Positions 11,132 through 21,005 of a stretch of DNA of 64,000 bases are shown here, piece after piece (the first letter of the stretch is position 1; each line of letters opens with the position of its first letter). The DNA is from an uncultured Pluralibacter sp. GTDB lineage: Bacteria > Pseudomonadota > Gammaproteobacteria > Enterobacterales > Enterobacteriaceae. A program made the position numbers and the translations under genes. The notes under the pieces were generated by a model. The model worked only from the letters and a program-made list of their open reading frames with translations, had not been told where the DNA came from and made no database searches. The stretch covers positions 59,749 through 123,748 of the forward strand of contig NZ_CAJYMB010000032.1 of NCBI RefSeq assembly GCF_913775985.1, written 5' to 3'.

Positions 11132-12232
11132 CTACAGCCGCATCGGCATGACGACATAGGCCGCGCTCTGGCTGGCGGCGTCTTCAATCTGCACGCTGGA
11201 AACGGAATCGGTCAGCAAAATGCGGACATTTTCACACTTCAGCGCGTTGAGCACGTCCAGCACGTAGCTGACGTTAAAGCCGATTTCCATTTCGGTGCCG
11301 CTGTAGGTGACGTCGAGGATCTCTTCCGCCTCTTCCTGTTCCGGGTTATTGGCAGTGATCTTGAGCTGGTTCTCGCTCACGTACAGGCGCACGCCGCGGA
11401 ATTTCTCGTTGGAGAGGATCGCCGCGCGGGCAAAAGCCTGCTTGAGGATGTCGCAGCCCGCAACCAGGTGCTTGTCCGGATTTTTCGGCAGCACGCGGCG
11501 GTAGTCCGGGAAGCGGCCGTCGACCAGCTTGGAAGTAAAGATAAAATCGCCAACGTGGGCGCGGATGTTATTACTGCCGATCTGCACCCGCAGCGGGTTA
11601 TCGCCGCCGTCGAGCATGCGCATCAGTTCGATAACCCCTTTACGCGGCACGATCACCGAATGGTTCGGCAGCGTTTCGCCAATCGGCATCGAGCAGACCG
11701 CCAGGCGGTGTCCGTCGGTGGCGACCGTGCGCAGCTCTTCGCCTTCGGTTTCGAACAGCATACCGTTCAGGTAATAGCGTACGTCCTGATGGGCCATTGA
11801 AAACTGGGTCGCTTCAATCAAGCGCTTCATGGTGGCCTGCGGCAGCGTAAACTCCACTTCGCTCTGCCAGTCGTCGAGATTCGGGAAGTCGGCGGCAGGC
11901 AGCGTGGACAGCGAGAAGCGGCTGCGCCCGGAGCGCACCAGCATGCGGTCGCCCTCAAGCTGTACGGCAATCTCGGCGCCTTCCGGCAGGCCGCGGCAGA
12001 TATCAAAGAACTTGCGCGCCGGCACGGTGGTCGCGCCCGGCTCGTGCGGCTGGATCAGCGCGACGCGGGCAACCATTTCCATTTCAAGATCGGTCCCGGT
12101 CAGCGACAGCGCGCCGTCGGCGACCTGCAGCAGCAGGTTACCGAGGATAGGCAGCGTCGGACGCCCGCCTAGCGGACCGCTTACCTGCTGCAGCGGTTTT
12201 AATAAGTGTTCACGTTCAACGGTAAATTTCAT
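11132..12232 (-). CDS. dnaN: DNA polymerase III beta sliding clamp
   Basis: This 366-residue protein forms the ring-shaped dimer that tethers polymerase III to DNA. The three repeated clamp folds (about 1-120, 121-244, 245-366) are recognisable, and the C-terminus YVVMPMRL is the conserved hydrophobic-cleft segment that binds client proteins. Length and sequence match E. coli DnaN. It starts 4 nt after the dnaA stop and is transcribed with dnaA. Confidence 0.99.
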   Translation of the reverse strand: MKFTVEREHLLKPLQQVSGPLGGRPTLPILGNLLLQVADGALSLTGTDLEMEMVARVALIQPHEPGATTVPARKFFDICRGLPEGAEIAVQLEGDRMLVRSGRSRFSLSTLPAADFPNLDDWQSEVEFTLPQATMKRLIEATQFSMAHQDVRYYLNGMLFETEGEELRTVATDGHRLAVCSMPIGETLPNHSVIVPRKGVIELMRMLDGGDNPLRVQIGSNNIRAHVGDFIFTSKLVDGRFPDYRRVLPKNPDKHLVAGCDILKQAFARAAILSNEKFRGVRLYVSENQLKITANNPEQEEAEEILDVTYSGTEMEIGFNVSYVLDVLNALKCENVRILLTDSVSSVQIEDAASQSAAYVVMPMRL

Positions 12233-12236
12233 AGCG

Positions 12237-13631
12237 TCACGAAGATAATGTTCTGATTAAATTGGAAAAATCTTCTTTGATGTCGTGGCTCTCTTCACGC
12301 AGCTGCTCGATCTTGCGGCAGGCGTGCAGCACGGTTGTATGGTCACGGCCACCAAATGCATCGCCGATTTCCGGCAGGCTGTGGTTCGTCAGCTCTTTCG
12401 CCAGCGCCATCGCCATCTGGCGCGGACGCGCGACGGAACGCGATCGCCGCTTCGAGAGCAGGTCGGCGACCTTAATTTTATAATACTCCGCCACCGTTTT
12501 CTGAATATTGTCGATGGTGACCAGCTTTTCCTGCAGCGCCAGCAGATCCCTGAGCGCCTCGCGCACGAAATCAATGGTGATCGCCCGGCCGGTAAAGTTG
12601 GCGTTGGCGATGACGCGGTTCAGCGCCCCTTCGAGCTCGCGCACGTTTGATCGCAGACGTTTGGCAATAAAGAACGCCACTTCTCCCGGCAGACGAATGT
12701 CGTTTTCGTCCGCTTTCTTCATCAGGATCGCTACGCGGGTTTCCAGCTCCGGCGGCTCAATGGCCACCGTTAAGCCCCAGCCGAAGCGCGATTTCAGACG
12801 ATCCTCAACGCCATTGATCTCTTTTGGATAGCGATCGGAGGTCAGGATGATCTGCTGATTGCCTTCCAGCAGGGCGTTGAAGGTGTGGAAAAACTCTTCC
12901 TGGGATCGTTCTTTATTGGCAAAAAACTGGATGTCATCGATCAGCAGCGCGTCGACGGAGCGGTAGTAGCGCTTGAACTCTTCAATGGCGTTGTTCTGAA
13001 GGGCCTTAACCATGTCCTGCACAAAGCGCTCAGAGTGCATGTACACCACTTTCGCATTCGGCTTGCGGGCAATAATGCCGTTGCCGACGGCGTGCAGCAG
13101 GTGCGTTTTACCGAGGCCGGTGCCGCCATAAAGGAACAGCGGGTTATAGGCGCCGCCCGGGTTGTCCGCGACCTGGCGTGCCGCCGCGCGGGCCAGCTGG
13201 TTCGATTTACCTTCAACGAAGTTATCGAAGGTATTTTTAAAATTGACGTTGGAGCGGTAGGACGGCTCCGCCGGGGCCGGCACGTTATCCCAGCCGTGGC
13301 GCGCCTGCGGTGCCGCGCGGGCAGCCTGAACCGGCGCCTGCGCCTGAACGGCCACCTGGGCCGTCTCTCTTGTTACGCGAGCGGCGGGCCTGGCGCCCAC
13401 TTCGAAGCGCAGCTGAGGCGCATCGGATCCGCAAAAATCGTTCAACAATCCATTGATATTATTTAGGTATTTATCCCTTACCCAATCGAGGACGAAACGG
13501 TTTGGCGCATACAAAGCCAGCGTGTTATCGCTCAGTTCCGCCTGCAAGGGGCGGATCCACATGCTGAATTCTGTGGCTGGTAACTCATCCTGCAATCGGG
13601 CAAGACACTGCTGCCAAAGCGAAAGTGACAC
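12237..13631 (-). CDS. dnaA: Chromosomal replication initiator DnaA
   Basis: I choose the GTG at 13631-13629 ([19 protein letters not shown]). It matches the known enterobacterial start and gives 464 residues against 467 in E. coli; the longer in-frame extension has no family support. Domain I is residues 1-85. A variable Ala/Pro-rich linker (about 85-130) is slightly shorter than in E. coli. The AAA+ domain shows Walker [10 protein letters not shown] and Walker [10 protein letters not shown]. The DnaA-box-binding domain carries the signature around [13 protein letters not shown] and [15 protein letters not shown]. DnaA-ATP opens oriC, which lies about 34 kb away. A DnaA box upstream suggests autoregulation. 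Confidence 0.98.
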   Translation of the reverse strand: MSLSLWQQCLARLQDELPATEFSMWIRPLQAELSDNTLALYAPNRFVLDWVRDKYLNNINGLLNDFCGSDAPQLRFEVGARPAARVTRETAQVAVQAQAPVQAARAAPQARHGWDNVPAPAEPSYRSNVNFKNTFDNFVEGKSNQLARAAARQVADNPGGAYNPLFLYGGTGLGKTHLLHAVGNGIIARKPNAKVVYMHSERFVQDMVKALQNNAIEEFKRYYRSVDALLIDDIQFFANKERSQEEFFHTFNALLEGNQQIILTSDRYPKEINGVEDRLKSRFGWGLTVAIEPPELETRVAILMKKADENDIRLPGEVAFFIAKRLRSNVRELEGALNRVIANANFTGRAITIDFVREALRDLLALQEKLVTIDNIQKTVAEYYKIKVADLLSKRRSRSVARPRQMAMALAKELTNHSLPEIGDAFGGRDHTTVLHACRKIEQLREESHDIKEDFSNLIRTLSS

Positions 13632-14109
13632 GGCGGACTCCACTCGAACAAAAAAGGGTGAAACTGAATTAGTGATTGTGACACGCGCCGAAAAGACCCA
13701 GTGCATGAGGGTGACGCGCGAACCGCTATCAGCGGTTGTTTTCCCCGTTCAGGATCGAGGATCCCGATCGGGACCGCGGATCATAGCCTAAACAGAGCCA
13801 GAGATCTTCTGTTTCTCACAGATTCTTGCCTGGTTATCCACAGGCTCAGATCCGAGCCGGTTTAGTGTAATCGATCCTGGCAGCCCTGCGGTGATTTCCT
13901 CGCCAATATCGGAAAATTGACTTAATACGGCTAATTTCCAGCGGAATCGATCTTATAAAGATCCCGGCGATCCTTGCGATTTGGATCCCAGGACGTATAA
14001 TCGCCAGCCCGGTACGCGCAACGTGAAACGCGCGCCGTACAATGCTCATTTTCCAGGCGCTTTCCGCGTGAAAACGTGCGGAAATAGGCGGGAAACAAGG
14101 TAAAGAGAA
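13632..14109. promoter_or_regulatory. dnaA upstream region with DnaA box and GATC sites
   Basis: This non-coding interval separates the divergent dnaA and rpmH genes. A perfect DnaA box TTATCCACA lies at 13834-13842, about 205 nt upstream of the dnaA GTG. Several GATC (Dam) sites cluster between 13755 and 13985. In E. coli DnaA binding here represses dnaA and Dam/SeqA sequester its promoter. I did not fix exact -35/-10 positions for dnaA. Confidence 0.7.
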
Positions 14110-14138
14110 TTGACTCCGGAGTGTACAATTATTACAAT
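14110..14138 (+). promoter_or_regulatory. Strong sigma-70 promoter for rpmH-rnpA
   Basis: TTGACT at 14110-14115 and TACAAT at 14133-14138 are separated by exactly 17 nt, about 100 nt upstream of the rpmH ATG. A second TACAAT at 14124 is too close to serve with this -35. The promoter strength fits a ribosomal-protein gene. Confidence 0.75.
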
Positions 14139-14227
14139 CCGGCCTCTTTAATCACCCACGCTGAGGCGTTAGTCGTTCGAAACTCGTTCGGGTATACGCA
14201 AAAGTCAGTGAATTTATTCAAGTTTAG

Positions 14228-14380
<153 letters not shown>

Positions 14381-14397
14381 TAAAAGCTAACCCCTGC

Positions 14398-14757
14398 GTG
14401 GTTAAGCTCGCTTTTCCCAGGGAGTTACGTTTGCTAACTCCCACTCATTTCACCTTCGTCTTCCAGCAGCCATTACGGGCCGGCACGCCGCAAATCACTA
14501 TTCTCGGCCGCCAAAATTCGCTGGGGCATCCCCGTATCGGTCTCACCGTCGCCAAGAAAAACGTCAAGCGCGCCCATGAACGCAATCGGATTAAACGTCT
14601 GACGCGGGAAAGCTTTCGTTTACGCCAGCACGAACTTCCGGCAATGGATTTCGTGGTTGTGGCGAAAAAAGGGGTTGCCGATCTCGATAACCGTGCACTG
14701 ACAGAAGCGTTGGAAAAATTATGGCGCCGTCACTGTCGCCTGGCTCGCGGTTCCTGA
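14398..14757 (+). CDS. rnpA: Ribonuclease P protein component
   Basis: This 119-residue basic protein starts with GTG (GTG-GTT-AAG), as in E. coli. It contains the RNase P protein signature [29 protein letters not shown] (about residues 46-74), which binds the catalytic RNA and the pre-tRNA leader. RnpA with the RNA subunit removes 5' leaders from tRNA precursors. It overlaps yidD by 37 nt, an arrangement conserved across enterobacteria. Confidence 0.98.
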   Translation: MVKLAFPRELRLLTPTHFTFVFQQPLRAGTPQITILGRQNSLGHPRIGLTVAKKNVKRAHERNRIKRLTRESFRLRQHELPAMDFVVVAKKGVADLDNRALTEALEKLWRRHCRLARGS

Positions 14758-14972
14758 TAGCCCTTATCCGGGTTTATCAACGCCTGATTAGTCCGCTACT
14801 CGGGCCACACTGCCGTTTTACCCCCACCTGTTCGCAATACGGAATTGAGGCATTGCGCAGGTTTGGTGTGATAAAAGGCAGTTGGTTGACGGTGAAACGC
14901 GTATTAAAATGCCACCCTTTACACCCGGGTGGAGACGACCCCGTCCCACCATCTAAAACCAGAGAACACTAA
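14721..14972 (+). CDS. yidD: Membrane protein insertion efficiency factor YidD
   Basis: This 83-residue protein has the DUF37/YidD pattern: amphipathic helix [18 protein letters not shown], then [19 protein letters not shown] and [15 protein letters not shown] with three conserved cysteines. YidD is thought to aid YidC-dependent insertion at the inner membrane. It overlaps rnpA and ends 2 nt before yidC. It is two residues shorter than E. coli YidD, near the C-terminus. Confidence 0.95.
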   Translation: MAPSLSPGSRFLIALIRVYQRLISPLLGPHCRFTPTCSQYGIEALRRFGVIKGSWLTVKRVLKCHPLHPGGDDPVPPSKTREH

Positions 14973-14974
14973 CG

Positions 14975-16618
14975 ATGGATTCGCAACGCAATCTTCTAGT
15001 CATCGCTTTGTTGTTCGTGTCTTTCATGATCTGGCAGGCATGGGAGCAGGATAAAAATCCTCAGCCCCAGCAGCAGACCACGCAGACTACGACCACCGCA
15101 GCGGGTAGCGCCGCCGACCAGGGCGTACCGGCCAGTGGCCAGGGGAAACTGATTACCGTTAAGACCGACGTGCTCGAGCTGACCATCAACACCCGCGGTG
15201 GTGATGTTGAGCAGGCGCATCTGCTGGCGTACCCGAAAGAGCTGGGCTCTAACCAACCGTTCCAGCTGCTGGAAACCACACCTGAGTTTATCTACCAGGC
15301 GCAGAGCGGCCTGACCGGTCGCGACGGCCCGGATAACCCGGCTAACGGCCCGCGTCCGCTGTATAACGTTGATAAAGATGCGTTTGTGCTGGCAGACGGC
15401 CAGGACACGCTGACCATCCCGCTGACTTATACCGACAAAGCAGGCAACACCTTCACCAAGAACTTCGTGTTCAAGCGCGGTGAATACGCGGTGAACGTTG
15501 ACTACAACGTGAAGAACGTGGGCGACAAGCCGCTGGAAATCTCCACGTTCGGCCAGCTGAAACAGTCCATCAAACTGCCTTCTCACCGCGATACCGGCAG
15601 CAGCAACTTCGCGCTGCACACCTTCCGCGGCGCGGCGTACTCTACGCCGGACGAAAAATACGAGAAGTATAAGTTCGATACCATTGCCGATAACGAAAAC
15701 CTGAACCTGAGCGCCAAAGGCGGCTGGGTTGCGATGCTGCAGCAGTACTTCGCCACCGCGTGGGTTCCGCGCAGCGACAGCACCAGCAACTTCTACACCG
15801 CTAACCTGGGCAACGGCGTTGCCGCTATCGGCTATAAGTCTCAGCCGACGCTGGTTCAGCCGGGTCAGGCAACAACCGTAGGCAGCACCCTGTGGGTCGG
15901 CCCGGAAATTCAGGACAAAATGGCCGCTGTGGCGCCGCACCTGGATCTCACCGTGGATTACGGCTGGCTGTGGTTCATCTCTCAGCCGCTGTTTAAACTG
16001 CTGAAATTTATCCACAGCTTCCTCGGCAACTGGGGCTTCTCGATCATCGTCATCACCTTTATCGTGCGCGGCATCATGTATCCGCTGACGAAGGCGCAGT
16101 ACACCTCGATGGCGAAGATGCGCATGCTGCAGCCGAAGATTCAGGCAATGCGCGAGCGCCTGGGCGACGACAAGCAGCGTCAGAGCCAGGAGATGATGGC
16201 GCTGTACAAAGCTGAGAAGGTTAACCCGCTGGGCGGCTGTTTCCCGCTGGTTATCCAGATGCCAATCTTCCTTGCGCTGTACTACATGCTGATGGGCTCC
16301 ATTGAGCTGCGCCACGCACCATTCGCCCTGTGGATCCACGATCTGTCCGCGCAGGACCCGTACTACATTCTGCCGATCCTGATGGGCGTAACGATGTTCT
16401 TCATCCAGAAGATGTCGCCAACCACCGTGACCGACCCGATGCAGCAGAAGATCATGACCTTTATGCCGGTCATCTTTACGGTCTTCTTCCTGTGGTTCCC
16501 GTCCGGTCTGGTGCTGTACTATATCGTCAGTAACCTGGTGACCATCCTGCAGCAGCAGCTGATTTACCGTGGTCTGGAGAAGCGCGGGCTGCACAGCCGC
16601 GATAAGAAAAAATCCTGA
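14975..16618 (+). CDS. yidC: Membrane protein insertase YidC
   Basis: This 547-residue insertase (548 in E. coli) places membrane proteins, including Fo subunit c, with or without SecYEG. It has an N-terminal membrane anchor ([17 protein letters not shown], about 7-23), a Gln/Thr/Ala-rich linker, a large periplasmic beta domain (about 60-340) and a C-terminal core of five membrane segments. That core starts after [19 protein letters not shown] and includes the conserved arginine in [21 protein letters not shown]. The cytoplasmic C-terminus is basic (HSRDKKKS). An intrinsic terminator follows at 16638. Confidence 0.98.
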   Translation: MDSQRNLLVIALLFVSFMIWQAWEQDKNPQPQQQTTQTTTTAAGSAADQGVPASGQGKLITVKTDVLELTINTRGGDVEQAHLLAYPKELGSNQPFQLLETTPEFIYQAQSGLTGRDGPDNPANGPRPLYNVDKDAFVLADGQDTLTIPLTYTDKAGNTFTKNFVFKRGEYAVNVDYNVKNVGDKPLEISTFGQLKQSIKLPSHRDTGSSNFALHTFRGAAYSTPDEKYEKYKFDTIADNENLNLSAKGGWVAMLQQYFATAWVPRSDSTSNFYTANLGNGVAAIGYKSQPTLVQPGQATTVGSTLWVGPEIQDKMAAVAPHLDLTVDYGWLWFISQPLFKLLKFIHSFLGNWGFSIIVITFIVRGIMYPLTKAQYTSMAKMRMLQPKIQAMRERLGDDKQRQSQEMMALYKAEKVNPLGGCFPLVIQMPIFLALYYMLMGSIELRHAPFALWIHDLSAQDPYYILPILMGVTMFFIQKMSPTTVTDPMQQKIMTFMPVIFTVFFLWFPSGLVLYYIVSNLVTILQQQLIYRGLEKRGLHSRDKKKS

Positions 16619-16637
16619 TTCGGTAGGCAATAGCGAA

Positions 16638-16663
16638 AAGGCGGTCAGATGACCGCCTTTTTT
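16638..16663 (+). terminator. Rho-independent terminator after yidC
   Basis: A 7-bp GC-rich stem GGCGGTC/GACCGCC (16640-16646 and 16651-16657), extended by A-T pairs, has a four-base loop and ends in six U residues. It lies about 20 nt past the yidC stop and 25 nt before mnmE. Confidence 0.85.
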
Positions 16664-16687
16664 CATTTCAAGAGTAAGAGAAAAGCC

Positions 16688-18052
16688 ATGAACCATAACG
16701 ACACCATTATCGCTCAGGCAACGCCTCCCGGACGCGGCGGCGTCGGCATTCTGCGCATCTCCGGCCTGAAAGCCGCCGACGTGGCGCAGGCGGTGCTGGG
16801 CAAGCTGCCCAAGCCGCGCTACGCCGACTATCTGCCGTTTCGCGACGCGCAGGGCAACACGCTGGATCAGGGCATTGCGTTATGGTTCCCCGGCCCGAAC
16901 TCGTTCACCGGCGAAGACGTGCTGGAGCTGCAGGGCCACGGCGGCCCGGTCATTCTCGATCTGCTGCTCAAGCGTATTCTGACCCTACCCGGCGTGCGCA
17001 TCGCCAATCCGGGCGAGTTCTCCGAGCGGGCATTTCTCAATGACAAGCTCGACCTGGCCCAGGCAGAAGCGATTGCCGACCTGATTGACGCCAGCTCCGA
17101 GCAGGCGGCGCGCTCGGCCATGAGCTCGCTGCAGGGCGCGTTTTCCGCCCGGGTTAACCATCTTGTGGAAGCGCTCACTCACCTGCGGATCTATGTAGAG
17201 GCCGCCATCGACTTTCCCGACGAAGAGATAGACTTTCTTTCGGACGGTAAAATTGAGGCCCAGCTCAACGACGTGATGGCCGATCTGGATGCCGTACGCG
17301 CCGAGGCACGCCAGGGCAGCCTGCTGCGCGAAGGCATGAAGGTAGTGATCGCCGGACGGCCCAACGCCGGTAAATCCAGCCTGCTCAACGCGCTGGCCGG
17401 CCGCGAGGCGGCGATCGTCACCGATATCGCCGGTACCACCCGCGACGTGCTGCGCGAGCACATTCACATCGACGGCATGCCGCTGCACATCATCGACACC
17501 GCCGGGCTGCGCGACGCCAGCGACGAAGTGGAGCGCATCGGCATCGAGCGCGCCTGGCAGGAGATAGCCCAGGCCGACCGGGTGCTGTTTATGGTGGACA
17601 GCACCACTACCGAGGCCGTCGATCCGGCGGACATCTGGCCCGATTTTATCGCCCGCCTGCCGGAGAATTTACCGATTACCGTGGTGCGTAACAAAGCCGA
17701 CATGACCGGTGAAGCCGCGGGCCTGACGGAAGTGAATGGCCACTCGCTAATCCGCCTCTCGGCGCGCCAGGGCGACGGGATTGATGTCCTGCGCAACCAT
17801 CTCAAGCAGAGCATGGGCTTTGACACCAACATGGAGGGCGGCTTCCTCGCCCGCCGCCGCCACCTGCAGGCGCTGGAAATCGCCGCAGATCACCTGCAGC
17901 AGGGCAAGGCCCAGCTGGTCGGCGCCTGGGCCGGCGAGCTGCTGGCCGAAGAGCTGCGCCTGGCCCAGCAGAGCCTGAGCGAAATCACTGGCGAATTCAC
18001 CTCTGACGACCTGCTGGGACGCATCTTCTCCAGCTTCTGTATTGGTAAATAA
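16688..18052 (+). CDS. mnmE: tRNA modification GTPase MnmE
   Basis: I place the start at the ATG at 16688 ([20 protein letters not shown]). This gives 454 residues, the E. coli length; the in-frame extension upstream runs through the yidC terminator. The N-terminal tetrahydrofolate-binding TrmE domain (1-118) is followed by helical segments and a G domain: GRPNAGKSS (G1), [10 protein letters not shown] (G2), DTAGL (G3), NKAD (G4). The C-terminal FCIGK carries the essential cysteine. MnmE with MnmG (46055-47944) installs carboxymethylaminomethyl on wobble U34 of tRNAs. Confidence 0.98.
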   Translation: MNHNDTIIAQATPPGRGGVGILRISGLKAADVAQAVLGKLPKPRYADYLPFRDAQGNTLDQGIALWFPGPNSFTGEDVLELQGHGGPVILDLLLKRILTLPGVRIANPGEFSERAFLNDKLDLAQAEAIADLIDASSEQAARSAMSSLQGAFSARVNHLVEALTHLRIYVEAAIDFPDEEIDFLSDGKIEAQLNDVMADLDAVRAEARQGSLLREGMKVVIAGRPNAGKSSLLNALAGREAAIVTDIAGTTRDVLREHIHIDGMPLHIIDTAGLRDASDEVERIGIERAWQEIAQADRVLFMVDSTTTEAVDPADIWPDFIARLPENLPITVVRNKADMTGEAAGLTEVNGHSLIRLSARQGDGIDVLRNHLKQSMGFDTNMEGGFLARRRHLQALEIAADHLQQGKAQLVGAWAGELLAEELRLAQQSLSEITGEFTSDDLLGRIFSSFCIGK

Positions 18053-18090
18053 CGCGCGGACAGCCCGCCCGCCGCGCAAAGAGGTAACCG

Positions 18091-19014
18091 GTGAACTACA
18101 ACGTTTCGCTTCAGGAAATGAAGCTGTTTCTGATGACCACCCGGTTTTGCAGCTTCTCGGAGGTTGCCCGCCGGGAGGACATGACGCCCTCCTCGGTATC
18201 GCGCAAGATGGCGCAGCTGGAGCAGAAGGTCGGCGCAAAGCTGCTGCATCGCCATACCCGCGCGCTGTCGCTCACGGAAGAAGGACAGGCCTTTGCCCGG
18301 CAGTGCGCGGATATTTTGCAGCAGTATGAGCGAACGGTGGGGCAGATTGAGCAGCGGGCCGACACGCCGCGAGGCACCATCAGGATCAGCGCGCCGGTCG
18401 CCTTTGGCAGACGGCACATTGCGCCCTATCTGGCCGAGCTTCTCGAGCGCTATCCGCTGCTGCGGGTGGAACTGCTGCAAACCGATACCTTTATCGATCC
18501 GGCGGCCGAATCAATCGACCTGCTGATCCGTATCGGCGTATCGCAGGACTCCTCGCTGAAAATGAAGACCTTCGGCCAGCAGCGCTTTTTGATGGCCGCC
18601 AGCCCGGAGTATCTGCATCGCCACGGCGAGCCCGCGACGCCCGGGGATCTGACGCAGCATAACTGCCTGGTCTTTAAGGGCAGGCACGGGCTGCAGCGCT
18701 GGTTTATCGGCCGCGACAGGCCGCAGCCCTATGACGTCAGCGGCACGCTTTACAGTAATAACGCCGATTCACTGGTGCAGAGCGCCGTGGACGGCGCCGG
18801 GCTGGTAGTCTTTCCCAGCTGGCTTATCGGCGACGCGCTGAAAAGCGGCCAGCTCCGTCCGGTTATGACCGATTACGCTGTCTCTACCAGCATAGAGCAG
18901 CAGGCCATTGCCGCGCTCTATCTGGAAACAGATCGGCTGGCCACTAAAGTCAGAGTGGTTATTGATTTTCTGGCGCAGAAGTACGGCTCGCCCTGCTACT
19001 GGGATACCGTCTGA
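18091..19014 (+). CDS. LysR-family transcriptional regulator
   Basis: This 307-residue protein starts at a GTG preceded by AGAGG. It has a LysR winged helix-turn-helix at residues 5-65 (FCSFSEVARREDMTPSSVSRKMAQLEQKVGAKLLHRHTR) and a substrate-binding-like effector domain from about 90 to 300. It begins 38 nt after mnmE and faces, tail to tail, a pair of small DMT transporters; its stop is 6 nt from theirs. E. coli K-12 has tnaCAB near this position, so it is accessory here. LysR proteins often control neighbouring genes, but convergent genes are not the classic arrangement and the target is unknown. Confidence 0.85.
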   Translation: MNYNVSLQEMKLFLMTTRFCSFSEVARREDMTPSSVSRKMAQLEQKVGAKLLHRHTRALSLTEEGQAFARQCADILQQYERTVGQIEQRADTPRGTIRISAPVAFGRRHIAPYLAELLERYPLLRVELLQTDTFIDPAAESIDLLIRIGVSQDSSLKMKTFGQQRFLMAASPEYLHRHGEPATPGDLTQHNCLVFKGRHGLQRWFIGRDRPQPYDVSGTLYSNNADSLVQSAVDGAGLVVFPSWLIGDALKSGQLRPVMTDYAVSTSIEQQAIAALYLETDRLATKVRVVIDFLAQKYGSPCYWDTV

Positions 19015-19020
19015 ACGGCG

Positions 19021-19482
19021 TTACGTTTTTTCTCCCCGCGCCTGCGGGCGGTTGGCGAGATAGATGCACGCCAGCGCGCAGGCTACCGCGATCATCGCCG
19101 CAAGTCGCCAGAAGTTAAAAGCGATGGGCGCGTTGCCGAGCCATCCCATGGTATCGATCAGCAGGCTCATCACCATCTGGCCCAGAATGGTCGCCACGGT
19201 GGCAATAGCCACGCCTATTCGCGGGATCGCAGCCACCATCACCAGCATATAAACAATGCCGAACAGGGCTCCCGCCAGCTGCCACTTCGGCACGTTCAGC
19301 AGCGTTGCCGACGCCGGCGGGGCGAAGAAGAAGATCAGCAGCGCCGTCACCACCGCGCCCACGGAAAAGGTCAGCAAAGCGCTCTGCACCACGCCGACGC
19401 GCTCGCCGAGCTGGCCGTTGACCGCCGCCTGCATGCTGAGTGCCATCCCCGAGGCTATCGCCAGCAGAATAATCAGGATCAT
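19021..19482 (-). CDS. DMT-family small transporter (YdcZ/DUF606 type), subunit 2
   Basis: This 153-residue protein has about five hydrophobic segments (IILLAIASGMALSMQAAVNG, LLTFSVGAVVTALLIFFF, LAGALFGIVYMLVMVAAI, VATILGQMVMSLLIDTMG, LAAMIAVACALACIYLA). The motif GQMVMSLLIDTMGWLG resembles the YdcZ/DUF606 family of half-size drug/metabolite transporters. It overlaps the upstream homologous gene by 4 nt, suggesting the two products form a heterodimer. The substrate is unknown. Confidence 0.8.
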   Translation of the reverse strand: MILIILLAIASGMALSMQAAVNGQLGERVGVVQSALLTFSVGAVVTALLIFFFAPPASATLLNVPKWQLAGALFGIVYMLVMVAAIPRIGVAIATVATILGQMVMSLLIDTMGWLGNAPIAFNFWRLAAMIAVACALACIYLANRPQARGEKT

Positions 19483-19922
19483 GATTGTGCTCCCAGATAA
19501 GTGAAAATCAGGGCGAGGGCGATAAAGCCCAGCGCCGCGACCCGAAGCGGGCGCATGGCGCGCTTCGGCATGCCGAACCAGCCGAAATAATCAATGGCGA
19601 AGCTTTTAGTTACCTGGCCAAACAGTACGCAGATCATGGTCATCGCCACCCCGAGCACCGGCGTCGACAGGGTCAGCGCAACCACGTATATCGGGCCAAG
19701 AAAGCCGCCGATCAGCTGCCAGCGCGGCACCGCCTGCCAGCCGGGGAACGGCTTTTGCGGAATAAAAAAGCGCAGCAGCCACAGCAGCGCGGCGCCAACC
19801 CCAAAGATGCTCAGCGTGGCCCACAGGTGTCCGACCTGCTCGCCCAGCGGCCCCAGAAGGCCTGCTTCAAATGACAGCCCCATACCGGCGAAGACCACCA
19901 GCAATACAGAGAATAGGTTCAT
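19479..19922 (-). CDS. DMT-family small transporter (YdcZ/DUF606 type), subunit 1
   Basis: This 147-residue membrane protein is homologous to the next gene: it has five hydrophobic stretches and the equivalent motif FGQVTKSFAIDYFGWFG (about residues 100-116). The two half-size proteins are encoded back to back with an ATGA overlap, typical of paired DMT/EmrE-like transporters that assemble with opposite topology. The 243 nt upstream, towards sitD, holds its promoter but no gene I can support. The transported compound cannot be told from sequence. Confidence 0.8.
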   Translation of the reverse strand: MNLFSVLLVVFAGMGLSFEAGLLGPLGEQVGHLWATLSIFGVGAALLWLLRFFIPQKPFPGWQAVPRWQLIGGFLGPIYVVALTLSTPVLGVAMTMICVLFGQVTKSFAIDYFGWFGMPKRAMRPLRVAALGFIALALIFTYLGAQS

Positions 19923-20165
19923 GATGCTGCCCTCCCCGCGGCGGATACCGCATGGGTTATGCCGGATCGGACACGGACGTCATTCGCCTGCTCCGCCCGT
20001 CGAGGATCAGGTACAAAGAAAGGAAACATGAATGGATGCCTCATCGGTAATAGAGTGAGTCGCCGCAGCGATGAGGCTCATTGTAAGTCGCGGAATGAAT
20101 TGAAAAACCCGCCGCCGGGAACATCACTTATGCAGGATCTGCACAGGTTAGCCCCGGCGCGCGGG

Positions 20166-21005
20166 CTAGTGGTGCCTCGCCCTCTCCCGCCGCGCCGTCT
20201 GCAAGCTGGTCATGAGGAAAACGAGGATAAAAACCAGCGCGAACAGCACCACGATGGTTGGGGCGGGCGCGCTGTCGATAAAGAACGACAGATACACGCC
20301 GCACAGCGACACCAGCACCGACACTGCCACCGCCAGCAGCAGCGCGCGGTGGAAGCGGCGGGTAAGCAAGATGGCAATCGCCCCCGGGGCAATAAGCAGC
20401 GAAACCGACAGAATAATACCCACCGCCTTTAGCGCCGCCACGATGGCCAGCGCCACCAGACACAGCAGTCCGTAGTGCAGCCACCCCACGCGCAGGCCGC
20501 TGGCGCGCGCCTGTACCGGATCGAAGCAAAACAGCATCAAATCGCGCCACTTTAGCGCATAGACCAGCGCAATCGCTGCGGCAATCACCATTGCCTGCAC
20601 AATATCGGCCGCGTTAACCCCCAGCATATCGCCAAACAGGATGTGGTCCAGGTGGACTTCTGGCCTGACGGCGAGATAGAGGAGCAGGCCGCTGGCGAAC
20701 ATGCCGGAGAAGACGATCCCCATTACCGTATCCTGCTTGATGCGGCTATTGTCCTTCAGGTAGCCGGTCGCCAGCGCACAGAGCAAACCGGCGGCAAACG
20801 CGCCGACGCCCAGCGGCAGCCCCAGCATCCACGCCAGCACCACGCCGGGAAACACCGCGTGGCTCATAGCGTCGCCCATCAGCGCCCAGCCCTTCAGCAC
20901 CAGCAGCACCGACAGCAGCGCGCAGGGAACCGCCACCACCAGGGCAACCAGCAGCGCGGTGCGCATAAAACCAAACGACAGCGGCTCCAGCAGCAGGCTT
21001 ATCAT
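20166..21005 (-). CDS. sitD: Mn2+/Fe2+ ABC transporter permease SitD
   Basis: The start at 21005 ([22 protein letters not shown]) overlaps the sitC stop as ATGA and gives 279 residues. The longer open frame upstream lies entirely inside sitC and has no membrane character. The protein belongs to the ABC-3 permease family (ZnuB/MntB/SitD), with about eight membrane segments and the conserved LLVLKGWALMGDAMSHAVFPGVV near residues 34-54. With SitC it forms the inner-membrane channel for manganese and ferrous iron. The C-terminus is Arg/His-rich (ARRERARHH). Confidence 0.88.
   Translation of the reverse strand: MISLLLEPLSFGFMRTALLVALVVAVPCALLSVLLVLKGWALMGDAMSHAVFPGVVLAWMLGLPLGVGAFAAGLLCALATGYLKDNSRIKQDTVMGIVFSGMFASGLLLYLAVRPEVHLDHILFGDMLGVNAADIVQAMVIAAAIALVYALKWRDLMLFCFDPVQARASGLRVGWLHYGLLCLVALAIVAALKAVGIILSVSLLIAPGAIAILLTRRFHRALLLAVAVSVLVSLCGVYLSFFIDSAPAPTIVVLFALVFILVFLMTSLQTARRERARHH

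Noticed and set aside
13632..13706. 25-residue N-terminal extension of DnaA from 13706
   Set aside because: Family members begin at the GTG (SLSLWQQCL), and the extension runs through the promoter region without conservation.
14996..16696. Long open frame of 566 codons on the minus strand within yidC
   Set aside because: Antisense shadow of yidC, with Gln/Arg/His-rich sequence typical of such frames.
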